Notes under the pieces: generated by a model
Seen by the model: the letters and a program-made list of their open reading frames with translations, nothing else
Database searches by the model: none
What the model was told of the DNA's origin: nothing
Origin: Verrucomicrobiota bacterium
GTDB taxonomy: Bacteria > Verrucomicrobiota > Kiritimatiellia > UBA8416 > JAIOPI01
NCBI GenBank assembly: GCA_027620105.1
Contig: JAQCIA010000070.1
Location: forward strand, 1 to 8,572
DNA length: 8,572 nucleotides
Direction of reading: 5' to 3'
Program-made: the position numbers and the translations under genes
Shown: one piece after another, positions 1 through 6,377 of the stretch
Numbering within the stretch: position 1 is the stretch's first letter
Layout: every line of letters starts with the position of its first letter

Positions 1-396
1 CGCCCTCAACGCGCACTTCGTCGGTCAGCCCTCTCCTTCGCTCATGCCCTCCGGACCGTGAACGGTTACCACGTAGTGAATGACACAGGCTTTAGAAAGG
101 TTATTGTTCAGCCGCCTGCAGGGGCGCGGGCGATCGCGCCGGCCGCGGTGGGAGTGGGGCGGTCGCGCAGTGGGTCGGGGGTTGCCGCCATCCGACCGTC
201 GAGGCGACGGCGCATGTCCGCCAAGACCGCACCCATAGGGCTGAATGAGGCGCGCCGTGTCATGCGCGTGGATGGAGAGGATATTTGGGGCGGTTCATGC
301 GCGGCAGGCGGAAAAGTGGATTTCAGGTTTGTTGGTCAATCTCACAGTCGGAAGGGGCAACATGCGCATGCGCCTTTGGGCGAGGGACGGTTCGGC
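1..396. other. Left-edge stretch with no supported gene
   Basis: I see no convincing gene here. A GTG-initiated plus-strand frame from 58 runs on antisense through the regulator gene that ends at 397; it is rich in Arg, Gly and Ala without family resemblance, so I treat it as a high-GC shadow. In another plus frame, 19 codons run in from the left edge to a TGA at 59-61. They could be the tail of a gene outside the window, but nothing identifies it. A short hairpin (arms 123-128 and 135-140) and a 10-bp palindrome (364-373) lie here; neither is followed by a T-run. Confidence 0.5.
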
Positions 397-759
397 TCAG
401 CGCTTCCTGGCGCTCGGGGTTTTCGTCTGTTTGTGCGTCTGGTCCAATTTGTGAATCTGCCCGATGATTTTGACCAATCCGTGGCCTGTCTGGGTCAGCG
501 CGTATTCCGTGCGTGGGGGGACCTCGGGATAGGCGGTGCGGATTAGCAACCCGTACTGCGTCAACTTACGCAAGCGTTCGGCGAGCACCTTGGATGAGAT
601 GCCGCGGATGTGACGCTCCAAGGCGCCAGGGCGGTTCACGCCCGCGCGCACGGCGATGAGGACGGAAACGGACCATTTGCAGCCAACGACGTCTTCGAGT
701 CGGTGATAGAGAGATCCACGCAAAAATTCTTTACCGCCGTTCATGGTTATTTTTCTCAT
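397..759 (-). CDS. HxlR-family winged-helix transcriptional regulator
   Basis: This 120-residue protein is a typical-length HxlR-type DNA-binding regulator of the MarR-like winged-helix class. The family pattern is clear: a KW-containing first helix (CKWSVSVLIAV, residues 27-37), the recognition region (PGALERHIRGISSKVLAERLRKL, 45-67, paraphrased by position), and the wing with PRTEYALTQTG (82-92) followed by the dimerisation helix. It has a single cysteine, Cys27, just before the Lys-Trp pair. Many HxlR members sense oxidants, quinones or aldehydes through a cysteine, so redox sensing is possible but inferred. The start is uncertain. The ATG at 759 has an AGGA only one base upstream, and the ATG at 744 (Met6) has it sixteen bases away; neither spacing is ideal. 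The gene is divergent from the CPVC thioredoxin-like gene, its likely target, and such regulators usually also repress themselves. The C-terminus is very basic (QTKTPSARKR). Confidence 0.9.
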   Translation of the reverse strand: MRKITMNGGKEFLRGSLYHRLEDVVGCKWSVSVLIAVRAGVNRPGALERHIRGISSKVLAERLRKLTQYGLLIRTAYPEVPPRTEYALTQTGHGLVKIIGQIHKLDQTHKQTKTPSARKR

Positions 760-902
760 TTCCTACCAAAAAGTGCCCAGGGAACCGAAAGGTGCCCGGT
801 TGCCGAAACGCGCCATGTGGTTCAGGCTGATCCTTGAGATGTGCGCCCGCGCGATGACGTGTCGGGCAAAGCATACATGCAGAAAACAGAAAGGGACAAG
901 CC
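760..902. promoter_or_regulatory. Divergent promoter region, HxlR regulator / thioredoxin-like gene
   Basis: This 143-base gap must hold promoters for both divergent genes and, from family precedent, an HxlR operator. What I can see is a run of imperfect repeats: GTGCCC at 774-779 and GGTGCCC at 791-797, and CCGAAA at 785-790 and 803-808. An imperfect inverted GGTTA/TACC pair (745-767) straddles the regulator's start. The CATACA at 872-877 could be a -10 element for the plus-strand gene, but no good -35 element lies at the right spacing. The ribosome binding site of the plus gene is the AGGGA about eight bases before its ATG. None of these sites is proven. Confidence 0.4.
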
Positions 903-1142
903 ATGAAGAAAGCCAAGGCAATTTTCTATCACGCCGGTTGCCCGGTGTGTGTGGAAGCCGAAAAAAAGGTTGCGGGTGCGGTGGACGCGCAGAAATACGA
1001 CGTTGAGATCGTCCACCTGGGCACGAACAAGTCCCGCGTGGCGGAGGCCGAAGCCAGCGGTGTGAAATCTGTGCCTGCTTTGGTGCTGGACGGGCTGCCG
1101 TTCCACATAAACTTCGGTGCGCCACTTGCGGCACTGAAGTAG
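903..1142 (+). CDS. Small thioredoxin/glutaredoxin-fold protein with CPVC motif
   Basis: This 79-residue protein has the minimal thioredoxin fold. It starts with a basic strand (MKKAKAIFYHAG), followed by the redox motif Cys13-Pro-Val-Cys16 at the start of helix 1. A strand follows (YDVEIVHLG), then the cis-proline segment GVKSVPALVLDG with Pro58. There is no signal peptide, so it should act in the cytoplasm. The length matches glutaredoxin-like and redox-active disulphide proteins better than full thioredoxin (about 105 residues). The likely activity is thiol-disulphide exchange; the partner is unknown. The ATG at 903 is preceded by AGGGA at good spacing, which supports this start. It diverges from an HxlR regulator, an arrangement commonly seen for redox-stress genes, and ends at a strong hairpin (1162-1195). 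Alternatives are a NrdH- or arsenate-reductase-like carrier; the CPVC motif does not decide. Confidence 0.88.
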   Translation: MKKAKAIFYHAGCPVCVEAEKKVAGAVDAQKYDVEIVHLGTNKSRVAEAEASGVKSVPALVLDGLPFHINFGAPLAALK

Positions 1143-1161
1143 GGGGGCCATAGGGATGACA

Positions 1162-1195
1162 GCCGGGCGCGCGCGGGGGACCAAGCGCGCCTGGC
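1162..1195 (+). terminator. Terminator-like hairpin after the thioredoxin-like gene
   Basis: An 11-bp stem pairs 1162-1172 (GCCGGGCGCGC) with 1185-1195 (GCGCGCCTGGC), with one G-T wobble and a 12-base loop. It begins 19 bases after the thioredoxin stop codon. No T-run follows on either strand, so it is not a textbook intrinsic terminator. It lies between convergent coding remnants and may stop transcription from both sides or stabilise the 3' end. Confidence 0.5.
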
Positions 1196-1213
1196 GCATG
1201 CCTTGCGCGTGCG

Positions 1214-1429
1214 TCACGCGGAGAGACGGTGCCCGATCATCAGGCGGTAGCCATCTGGGGTGCGGATGCCAAGTTCGCGCATGCCCCAGGGTTTGTCCAC
1301 GATAACGCTGATCAGTTCAACGGGTTTGCCGCTCAGCGCATAAAAATGGGCGCTGGGGTCGTCCAACACGAGATAGCTGAAGTCGCTGTGATCGCCCAGC
1401 CGGGAAGGGTGTTTGGCATGGCGTGGGAC
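1214..1429 (-). pseudogene. C-terminal half of a VOC/glyoxalase-superfamily protein, start lost
   Basis: The minus strand stays open for 71 codons from 1429 to a TGA at 1214-1216. The product includes SYLVLDDPSAHFYALSGKPVE, then DKPWGMRELGIRTPDGYRLMIGHRL. The WGMRE...PDGY pattern is the signature of the last beta strands of a vicinal-oxygen-chelate domain, with the Glu of MRE at the usual metal-ligand position. Intact single-domain members are about 120-130 residues, so roughly the first half is missing. There is no ATG before the internal Met50, and no plausible GTG or TTG start at the left end of the open frame. The frame is closed upstream by a TGA at 1430-1432, only 37 bases beyond the carboxylase stop. 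It happens to share the carboxylase frame, separated from it by two TGA codons. I read it as a decayed gene. The substrate of the parent enzyme cannot be told. Confidence 0.72.
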
Positions 1430-1468
1430 TCAACCGGCGGGCACACTCCGGAATCGGACGGAATAGCC

Positions 1469-4400
1469 TCAGACTCCGACGGGTTCGACGACGAACATGA
1501 GGTCGCCGGTGTTCACAACCTGGCGAGAAGAGGGGACAATGCGCACGACGCGGTATTTTTTGGTGGGGTCGTAGAGGACGTGCCCGTCGCGGTTGAAGGA
1601 GCCGAGGGTCAGCGAGGTGAAGAGCTTCATGGCCTCCAGCATGCAGATGTCATCTTCCGTGCTGATGACATCACCGGGGCGGACCATGTCGGGTTCGTTG
1701 GGTGAAGCCGTGAGGTAGAAGACGCCGATCGCAGGTGAGACCACGCGCAGTTCCCTGGTTCCTTCGATGCGGATGGCGTCCAGACTTAACTCTTCCTGCG
1801 TGGCCCCGGAGGTGGCGGCTGATTCGCGGATCAAGGCATCCACGTCCGTGCGCGCGAGCAATTTGGGCAGGTAGGTGGTGTCGTAGATGCCTTTCACGAA
1901 GACATCGTCGGTGAGGATGGTGCGCAGGAGCGGAATGTTCGTGGCGACGCCGCGGATCTGCACGCCGTCGAGGTAGCGCAACATTCCTTCAATGGCACCC
2001 TTGCGGTCCGGTGCCCAGCAGATGATCTGGGCGATCATGTTGTCGTAGTACGGCGTGACCGGTTTGCCGGGACCGATGCAGGTGATGAGGTTCGAATCCG
2101 GCATATCGGGGAAATAGCAGTTGGTGACCATGCCCGGGGAGGGCTTCAAGGTAACCAGACCCTGATCGTTGCGGACGAGTGATTCGGCATTCACGCGCAC
2201 TTCCATGGCATGGCCGCGGGTGTTGATGGCCAGATCGGCAATGCTGCCGCCGCCGGCGATGTCGAACTGCGCCTTGACGATATCGACGCCGGTGGTCATT
2301 TCGGTGACCGGGTGTTCCACTTGCAGGCGCGTGTTCATTTCCATGAAATAGACGGCGTTGGCGGTGATGTCGTAGATGAACTCCACGGTGCCGGCGCCGG
2401 TGTATCCGATCTGGTCGGCGATGGCGCCAGCGAAGCGATGCAGATCCTGCTGCAGGTTAGCGGGCAGCATGGTGGAGGCGGATTCCTCGATAACCTTCTG
2501 GTTGTTGCGCTGCACGGTGCAGTCGCGCAGGCCGAGCACGCGCGTGTTGCCGTGATAGTCGCGCAGAATCTGCACTTCAACATGGCGCATGGAGGTGATG
2601 CATTTTTCGAGATAGACGTCGCTGTTCCCGAAGGCGCTCTTGGCTTCGGCCTGAATCTGGCGGAAGGCATCCACGAGCAGGTCGGGATCCTGGACCACGC
2701 GAATGCCCTTGCCGCCGCCGCCATGCACCGCCTTGATGATCACGGGGTAGCCAATGTCCGGCGCGAGTTTCTTCGCGGCCTGGGCGGTGGTGACGATGCC
2801 ACCGCTGCCCGGGACGGTGGCGACGCCCAGCGAACGCGCGGTGGTGATGGCATTGGATTTGTTGCCCATCATGTCCATGGCGTAGACGCTGGGGCCAATG
2901 AAGTTAATGCCGTGTGAACGGCAGAGGTTCGCGAACGAAGAATTCTCCGAGAGGAAGCCGATGCCGGGGTGGAGGGCATGGACCTTTTCCTGCTCGGCCA
3001 CGCGGATCACGCTCAGGGCATTCAGGTAGCTTTCCTGCGGGGTGTTGCCGCCGATACAGACGAGCGTGTCGTTCTGGCCAAGCATACCGGCGACGGCCGA
3101 ATCCGCGTCGGCATCGGACTGGACAAGGACCACGCTGATGCCATGTTCCTGGGCCTTGCGCACAAGTTTGGCGGCGGAGCAACCGCGGGCATGGATGAGC
3201 ACCTTGCGGATGGGGTTCAGCAGGGCCTTGTCCTCGATCACTTCCTCGGCATCCTCGATCTCGGCGGCGTCATCGGCAGCGGTCTGGAAGCGGCCTTCCA
3301 GGATGCGGCCCACGACGTCTTCCACGGTCTCGCCCGGCTGGGGCATCCGCGGGTCGATGCTTTCCAGTTCGGCGTCGAGTTTTTCCCAGAAGGGGTGTTT
3401 CACGAGGCCGCGCATGGAGCCTGCGGTTTCGGAGAGGTAGTTCGAGAGCGTGGCGGTGGAGGGGAGGTAGGACGGCACCACGATTTGGCCGGCGAAGGGC
3501 ATGTTCGTGCCGGCGAAGTAGTAGGTTTGCACGAGCGGGTGCGTGACGAAACTGGCCTGTGCGCCGCCGGTGCAATCGCCAAAGCCGAAGCAGATCACGG
3601 GCAGGTTCAGGTCGCGAATGAAGCGCGTGAGGCGATCGTTCACAATGGGCATGGAGAAAAGGGCGCCGGCGCCTTCCTTGGTCTGCATGCCGCCCGAGGA
3701 GATGAAGCAGACCACGGGGAGGTCGCGGCGCATGCACTCGCGCAGCAAGGCGCAGAATTTTTCGGCGCTGGCCATATCGAACGCGCCGGCCTGGAAACCC
3801 AGATTCGAGATGGCCACGCCCAGCAGTGGTCGGCCGGGGATGCCGCTGAAGCGGCCAATACCCGTGATCAGGCCGCAAGGCTGGATGTTTTTCTGCAGCG
3901 CCTCTTCGATCGAGAGGCGGAAGCCCGGAAACCCCGCGGGGTCGGCGGTCATCAAGTTGGCGTTCAACTCGCTAAAGTTCGTGAAGAAGCGATCGATGAT
4001 CATGCGCACGGTGACGGGGTGGTTCCGTTTGGCGCGTCCGAGCAGGTCCTGGATGAGCAGATCGCGGTAGGCGATCGACAGCCGGTTCCAGAAATCCTTG
4101 ATGCCGATATTTTTGGGCTGGATGCGACCATCGTAGGCCTTGCCCTTGCCTTTGGCCGGTGTCGGCTGGACGGGGTGCAGCCGCGGGAGCAAGTTCTCGA
4201 AGCAGAACGTGACAATGGCGAAGAGCGTTTCCGAAAGGCGTGGGAAGACCTGTTTTTTCCATGTCTCGATGGTTTTCAGGGCTTCGCCATGTTCCGGGAA
4301 CTGGACAAAGCGCTGCAGCCACTCGTCGAACTGCTTGCGCAGGCGGTCTTCGAGGTTTTCTTCGGGTGGTCGGCCGGGGATGCCTTCCTGGCCCAGCACC

Positions 4401-6049
4401 TTGGCGGAGGCGCGCAGGGCGGTGTCCAGCAGGTTGCGGATGGATTGCTCGGAAATCGTGTTCGACTCGTGCGCCTCGCGGGCGACGGCGCTCAGGTTGT
4501 CGATGATGCTGTCATAGGTGGTGTCGAAGACGAGCAGGTCTTCGCATTCCTCGATGAAGGTCTGGCGGACGTTCGGCTGGCGCAGCACGTCCAGGACATT
4601 CATGTCCACATCCGCCTTTTCGGGGGACGGCTCGGTGTGTTCAATCAGGAAGGCGATCAAAGAGCGGAAATTGCCTGGGGCGCTGGTCTTCCACAGGTTG
4701 AAAAGATAGAGCGCGTATTGCAGGCAGAGCAGGGAGCGTGCGTCCATGAAGTGCGCATCGGCGGAACCGAAGACGAGACGGCGCAGGCGACCGCGCGGTT
4801 CGTTCAGGGCGCGCCGGCGCAGGCGATAGACTTTCCAGGCCTTGAGCAACTTTTCGTCGTAGCGCAGCTCGAGCGGGGCCTTGAGCCACTGCTGGAAGGC
4901 GTGGCGGCGTTCCGCGTCAGCGCGCTTGCGCAGGTCCCCCTTGGGGATTTCGTGATCACTCAAGCGGCCATAGGTGTCGACGGAAATGGAGTGGATGCGT
5001 TTGCGCAGGGTGAGGTAGCGCAGGTAGCGGTAGGCCACGCCAAACACGTTCAGCTGGGTGGTGGGCGATTCGGCGACGGAGAGGGTGGAGCCGGCGAGCA
5101 TCTGCTCGAGCTCGGGCTGCGGGTCGAGATAGCGCGACATGCTGCGCCGGTAGTGCTCAAAGACCTCGGGGGTGCGCGCGACGAATTCCTTGGCGGCGCG
5201 TTCGATGTGATCGATGCTCGAGAGGATGGCGGCGGCCAGGTTTGGCAATTTTGTCCGCTCGCCGGGAACATAGTCGATGATGCCGTCGATGTAGCCTTGG
5301 CGGTACAGTTCAAAGGCGGAGACCCCAACGAACTTGGCGCACTCTTGCCAGGAGAGGTCGTATTTGCGGGCGATGCTGGCAAGGCCCTGGGGCTGGATCG
5401 TGTTGAAGACGCCGTCGCGGACGGAGAGCAGGATGTTCACGGTGGCGAGGGGGATGGCACCGCCGGAATAGCCGTTGCCGAGAATGATCCCGACGCAAGG
5501 CACGTCGATCTGTGCCATTTCGGCGATCAGGTGCGAGATGGCGTGAGCCTGATTCTGCTGATTCGCCTCGGCCCCGGCGTCGGCCCCGGGGGTGTCGATG
5601 AAGGTGACGATGGGCAGGCGCCGTTGGGTGAAGCCGCGGATGGCTTTGACGGCATTGCGGTGATGGATGGGCATCCAGACACCGTTATTCTCGGCGCGGT
5701 TCTGGGCCAGAATACCGATACGCCGTTTGCGTCCCGCATGTTCCAGCACGGCTTCCGCCCAATAGAGCGGACCATCCACTTCTTCGACCAGAATCTCTGG
5801 CTTCAAGCGGCGGATGATTTTATGGGCGTCCATCCGATCCTTGGCTTCGGAGGGTTGGACGGTTTCACGGATGTAGGAGTCCACGTCCAATAGGGCGCGT
5901 TCGCGGAGGCACTTCTGGACCTCGTACTTGGCCAGCAGGCCCTCAATGTGCGCGGCGGGATCCTCACGGAGGGGGAAGAGTGAAAAATCGTGCGCCATCT
6001 GCTCGGCTTGCAGGAACAGCACATCGCCTGTCGAATATCGTCTGGCCAT
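1469..6049 (-). CDS. Single-chain acetyl-CoA carboxylase: CT-alpha, helical linker, CT-beta, biotin carboxylase, BCCP
   Basis: The 1526-residue protein carries all modules for ATP-dependent carboxylation of acetyl-CoA to malonyl-CoA, the first committed step of fatty-acid synthesis, in the cytoplasm. Residues 75-305 are AccA-like (FIDTPGA at 150-156; oxyanion loop GNGYSGGA at 191-198). Residues 306-675 match nothing I know and look helical. Residues 676-920 are AccD-like (SSGGMQTKEG at 784-793; DCTGGAQAS at 825-833) but lack the AccD zinc ribbon. Residues 945-1398 are biotin carboxylase: ATP loop HGGGGKGIR (1109-1117), Lys1064, Lys1106, Lys1185, Glu1223, EMNTRLQVEHPVTE (1237-1250, catalytic Glu1245) and Arg1285. 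Residues 1435-1523 are the biotinyl domain with LEAMK, biotin on Lys1475. The BC-BCCP linker is only about 35 residues, so there is no BT domain as in propionyl- or long-chain acyl-CoA carboxylases; this favours acetyl-CoA as substrate. The ATG at 6049 has no clear Shine-Dalgarno; Met18 is an alternative start. Domain identity is secure; acyl-CoA preference is inferred. Confidence 0.95.
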   Translation of the reverse strand: MARRYSTGDVLFLQAEQMAHDFSLFPLREDPAAHIEGLLAKYEVQKCLRERALLDVDSYIRETVQPSEAKDRMDAHKIIRRLKPEILVEEVDGPLYWAEAVLEHAGRKRRIGILAQNRAENNGVWMPIHHRNAVKAIRGFTQRRLPIVTFIDTPGADAGAEANQQNQAHAISHLIAEMAQIDVPCVGIILGNGYSGGAIPLATVNILLSVRDGVFNTIQPQGLASIARKYDLSWQECAKFVGVSAFELYRQGYIDGIIDYVPGERTKLPNLAAAILSSIDHIERAAKEFVARTPEVFEHYRRSMSRYLDPQPELEQMLAGSTLSVAESPTTQLNVFGVAYRYLRYLTLRKRIHSISVDTYGRLSDHEIPKGDLRKRADAERRHAFQQWLKAPLELRYDEKLLKAWKVYRLRRRALNEPRGRLRRLVFGSADAHFMDARSLLCLQYALYLFNLWKTSAPGNFRSLIAFLIEHTEPSPEKADVDMNVLDVLRQPNVRQTFIEECEDLLVFDTTYDSIIDNLSAVAREAHESNTISEQSIRNLLDTALRASAKVLGQEGIPGRPPEENLEDRLRKQFDEWLQRFVQFPEHGEALKTIETWKKQVFPRLSETLFAIVTFCFENLLPRLHPVQPTPAKGKGKAYDGRIQPKNIGIKDFWNRLSIAYRDLLIQDLLGRAKRNHPVTVRMIIDRFFTNFSELNANLMTADPAGFPGFRLSIEEALQKNIQPCGLITGIGRFSGIPGRPLLGVAISNLGFQAGAFDMASAEKFCALLRECMRRDLPVVCFISSGGMQTKEGAGALFSMPIVNDRLTRFIRDLNLPVICFGFGDCTGGAQASFVTHPLVQTYYFAGTNMPFAGQIVVPSYLPSTATLSNYLSETAGSMRGLVKHPFWEKLDAELESIDPRMPQPGETVEDVVGRILEGRFQTAADDAAEIEDAEEVIEDKALLNPIRKVLIHARGCSAAKLVRKAQEHGISVVLVQSDADADSAVAGMLGQNDTLVCIGGNTPQESYLNALSVIRVAEQEKVHALHPGIGFLSENSSFANLCRSHGINFIGPSVYAMDMMGNKSNAITTARSLGVATVPGSGGIVTTAQAAKKLAPDIGYPVIIKAVHGGGGKGIRVVQDPDLLVDAFRQIQAEAKSAFGNSDVYLEKCITSMRHVEVQILRDYHGNTRVLGLRDCTVQRNNQKVIEESASTMLPANLQQDLHRFAGAIADQIGYTGAGTVEFIYDITANAVYFMEMNTRLQVEHPVTEMTTGVDIVKAQFDIAGGGSIADLAINTRGHAMEVRVNAESLVRNDQGLVTLKPSPGMVTNCYFPDMPDSNLITCIGPGKPVTPYYDNMIAQIICWAPDRKGAIEGMLRYLDGVQIRGVATNIPLLRTILTDDVFVKGIYDTTYLPKLLARTDVDALIRESAATSGATQEELSLDAIRIEGTRELRVVSPAIGVFYLTASPNEPDMVRPGDVISTEDDICMLEAMKLFTSLTLGSFNRDGHVLYDPTKKYRVVRIVPSSRQVVNTGDLMFVVEPVGV

Positions 6050-6126
6050 GGAGATAAAGGGATTTGGGTAATTCTCAGACGGTCTGTGGGTGTACTCCCA
6101 GGCCGAGTGTCATCGTTGCGGGCCAG

Positions 6127-6155
6127 AGCGTAGGAAAAAGACCGGCCAGAGTCAA
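6127..6155 (-). promoter_or_regulatory. Candidate sigma-70 promoter of the carboxylase gene
   Basis: On the minus strand, TTGACT (6155-6150) matches the -35 consensus at five of six bases. It is followed after exactly 17 bases by TACGCT (6132-6127), a weak -10 element matching three of six. Transcription would begin near 6120 and leave a leader of about 70 bases before the ATG at 6049. The leader shows no strong Shine-Dalgarno; the bases just before the ATG are pyrimidine-rich. Confidence 0.35.
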
Positions 6156-6338
6156 AGAAGCAATCGGACCTGGCGCAAGCCCCCAAAATCCGGGTGCATG
6201 CTGTAGAGCAGGGAGGGCAGGTACGGGATCGTCCAGCCGGCGGCTGGGAAGGAAATGCGTGGTGTGCGGTGGCTGTTGCGGGTGATCATGTACGTTGTAA
6301 GCCCTTTCCCCGTCGCGTGTTGGGGCGTGAAAAGGTTG

Positions 6339-6369
6339 AAAAGCGCGGGTGGAGCTGCCTGAGCCGCGC
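6339..6369 (-). terminator. Possible intrinsic terminator after the IIA fusion gene
   Basis: Read on the minus strand just after the IIA stop codon, GCGCGG (6369-6364) can pair with CCGCGC (6348-6343) across a 15-base loop, followed directly by TTTT (6342-6339) and a second TTTT a few bases on. The stem is short and the T-run broken, so termination may be partial. If it works, the IIA gene and the carboxylase gene are separate transcripts. Confidence 0.42.
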
Positions 6370-6377
6370 CCTCTTCC

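Larger units (their letters stand above)
6050..6377. other. 328-base gap between IIA fusion gene and carboxylase gene
   Basis: No convincing gene lies here; open frames on both strands look like random high-GC frames. Besides the terminator-like hairpin and the candidate promoter listed separately, it holds a compact palindrome CCAGCC-GGC-GGCTGG at 6233-6247. That palindrome is upstream of the candidate promoter and so probably not in the carboxylase leader. I looked for tRNA-like or riboswitch-like patterns by eye and saw none. Confidence 0.5.

Noticed and set aside
58..546. 162-codon plus-strand open frame from a GTG
   Set aside because: It overlaps the HxlR gene antisense, has low-complexity Arg/Gly/Ala content and no recognisable domain or ribosome binding site.
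1430..1471. Readthrough or recoding of two TGA codons joining the carboxylase to the VOC fragment in the same frame
   Set aside because: The carboxylase product ends naturally just after its biotinyl domain, and the HxlR gene and the VOC fragment both use TGA at sensible ends, so there is no sign of TGA reassignment. The shared frame is a one-in-three coincidence.
1229..1705. 158-codon plus-strand open frame from a GTG
   Set aside because: It is antisense to the end of the biotinyl domain and to the VOC remnant, both recognisable on the minus strand.
2969..5893. 974-codon plus-strand open frame
   Set aside because: It is antisense to the carboxylase gene, whose minus-strand product has unmistakable domains and catalytic motifs. 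The plus frame is the usual GC-rich mirror frame, with Gly/Ala/Asp/His-rich sequence and no family resemblance.
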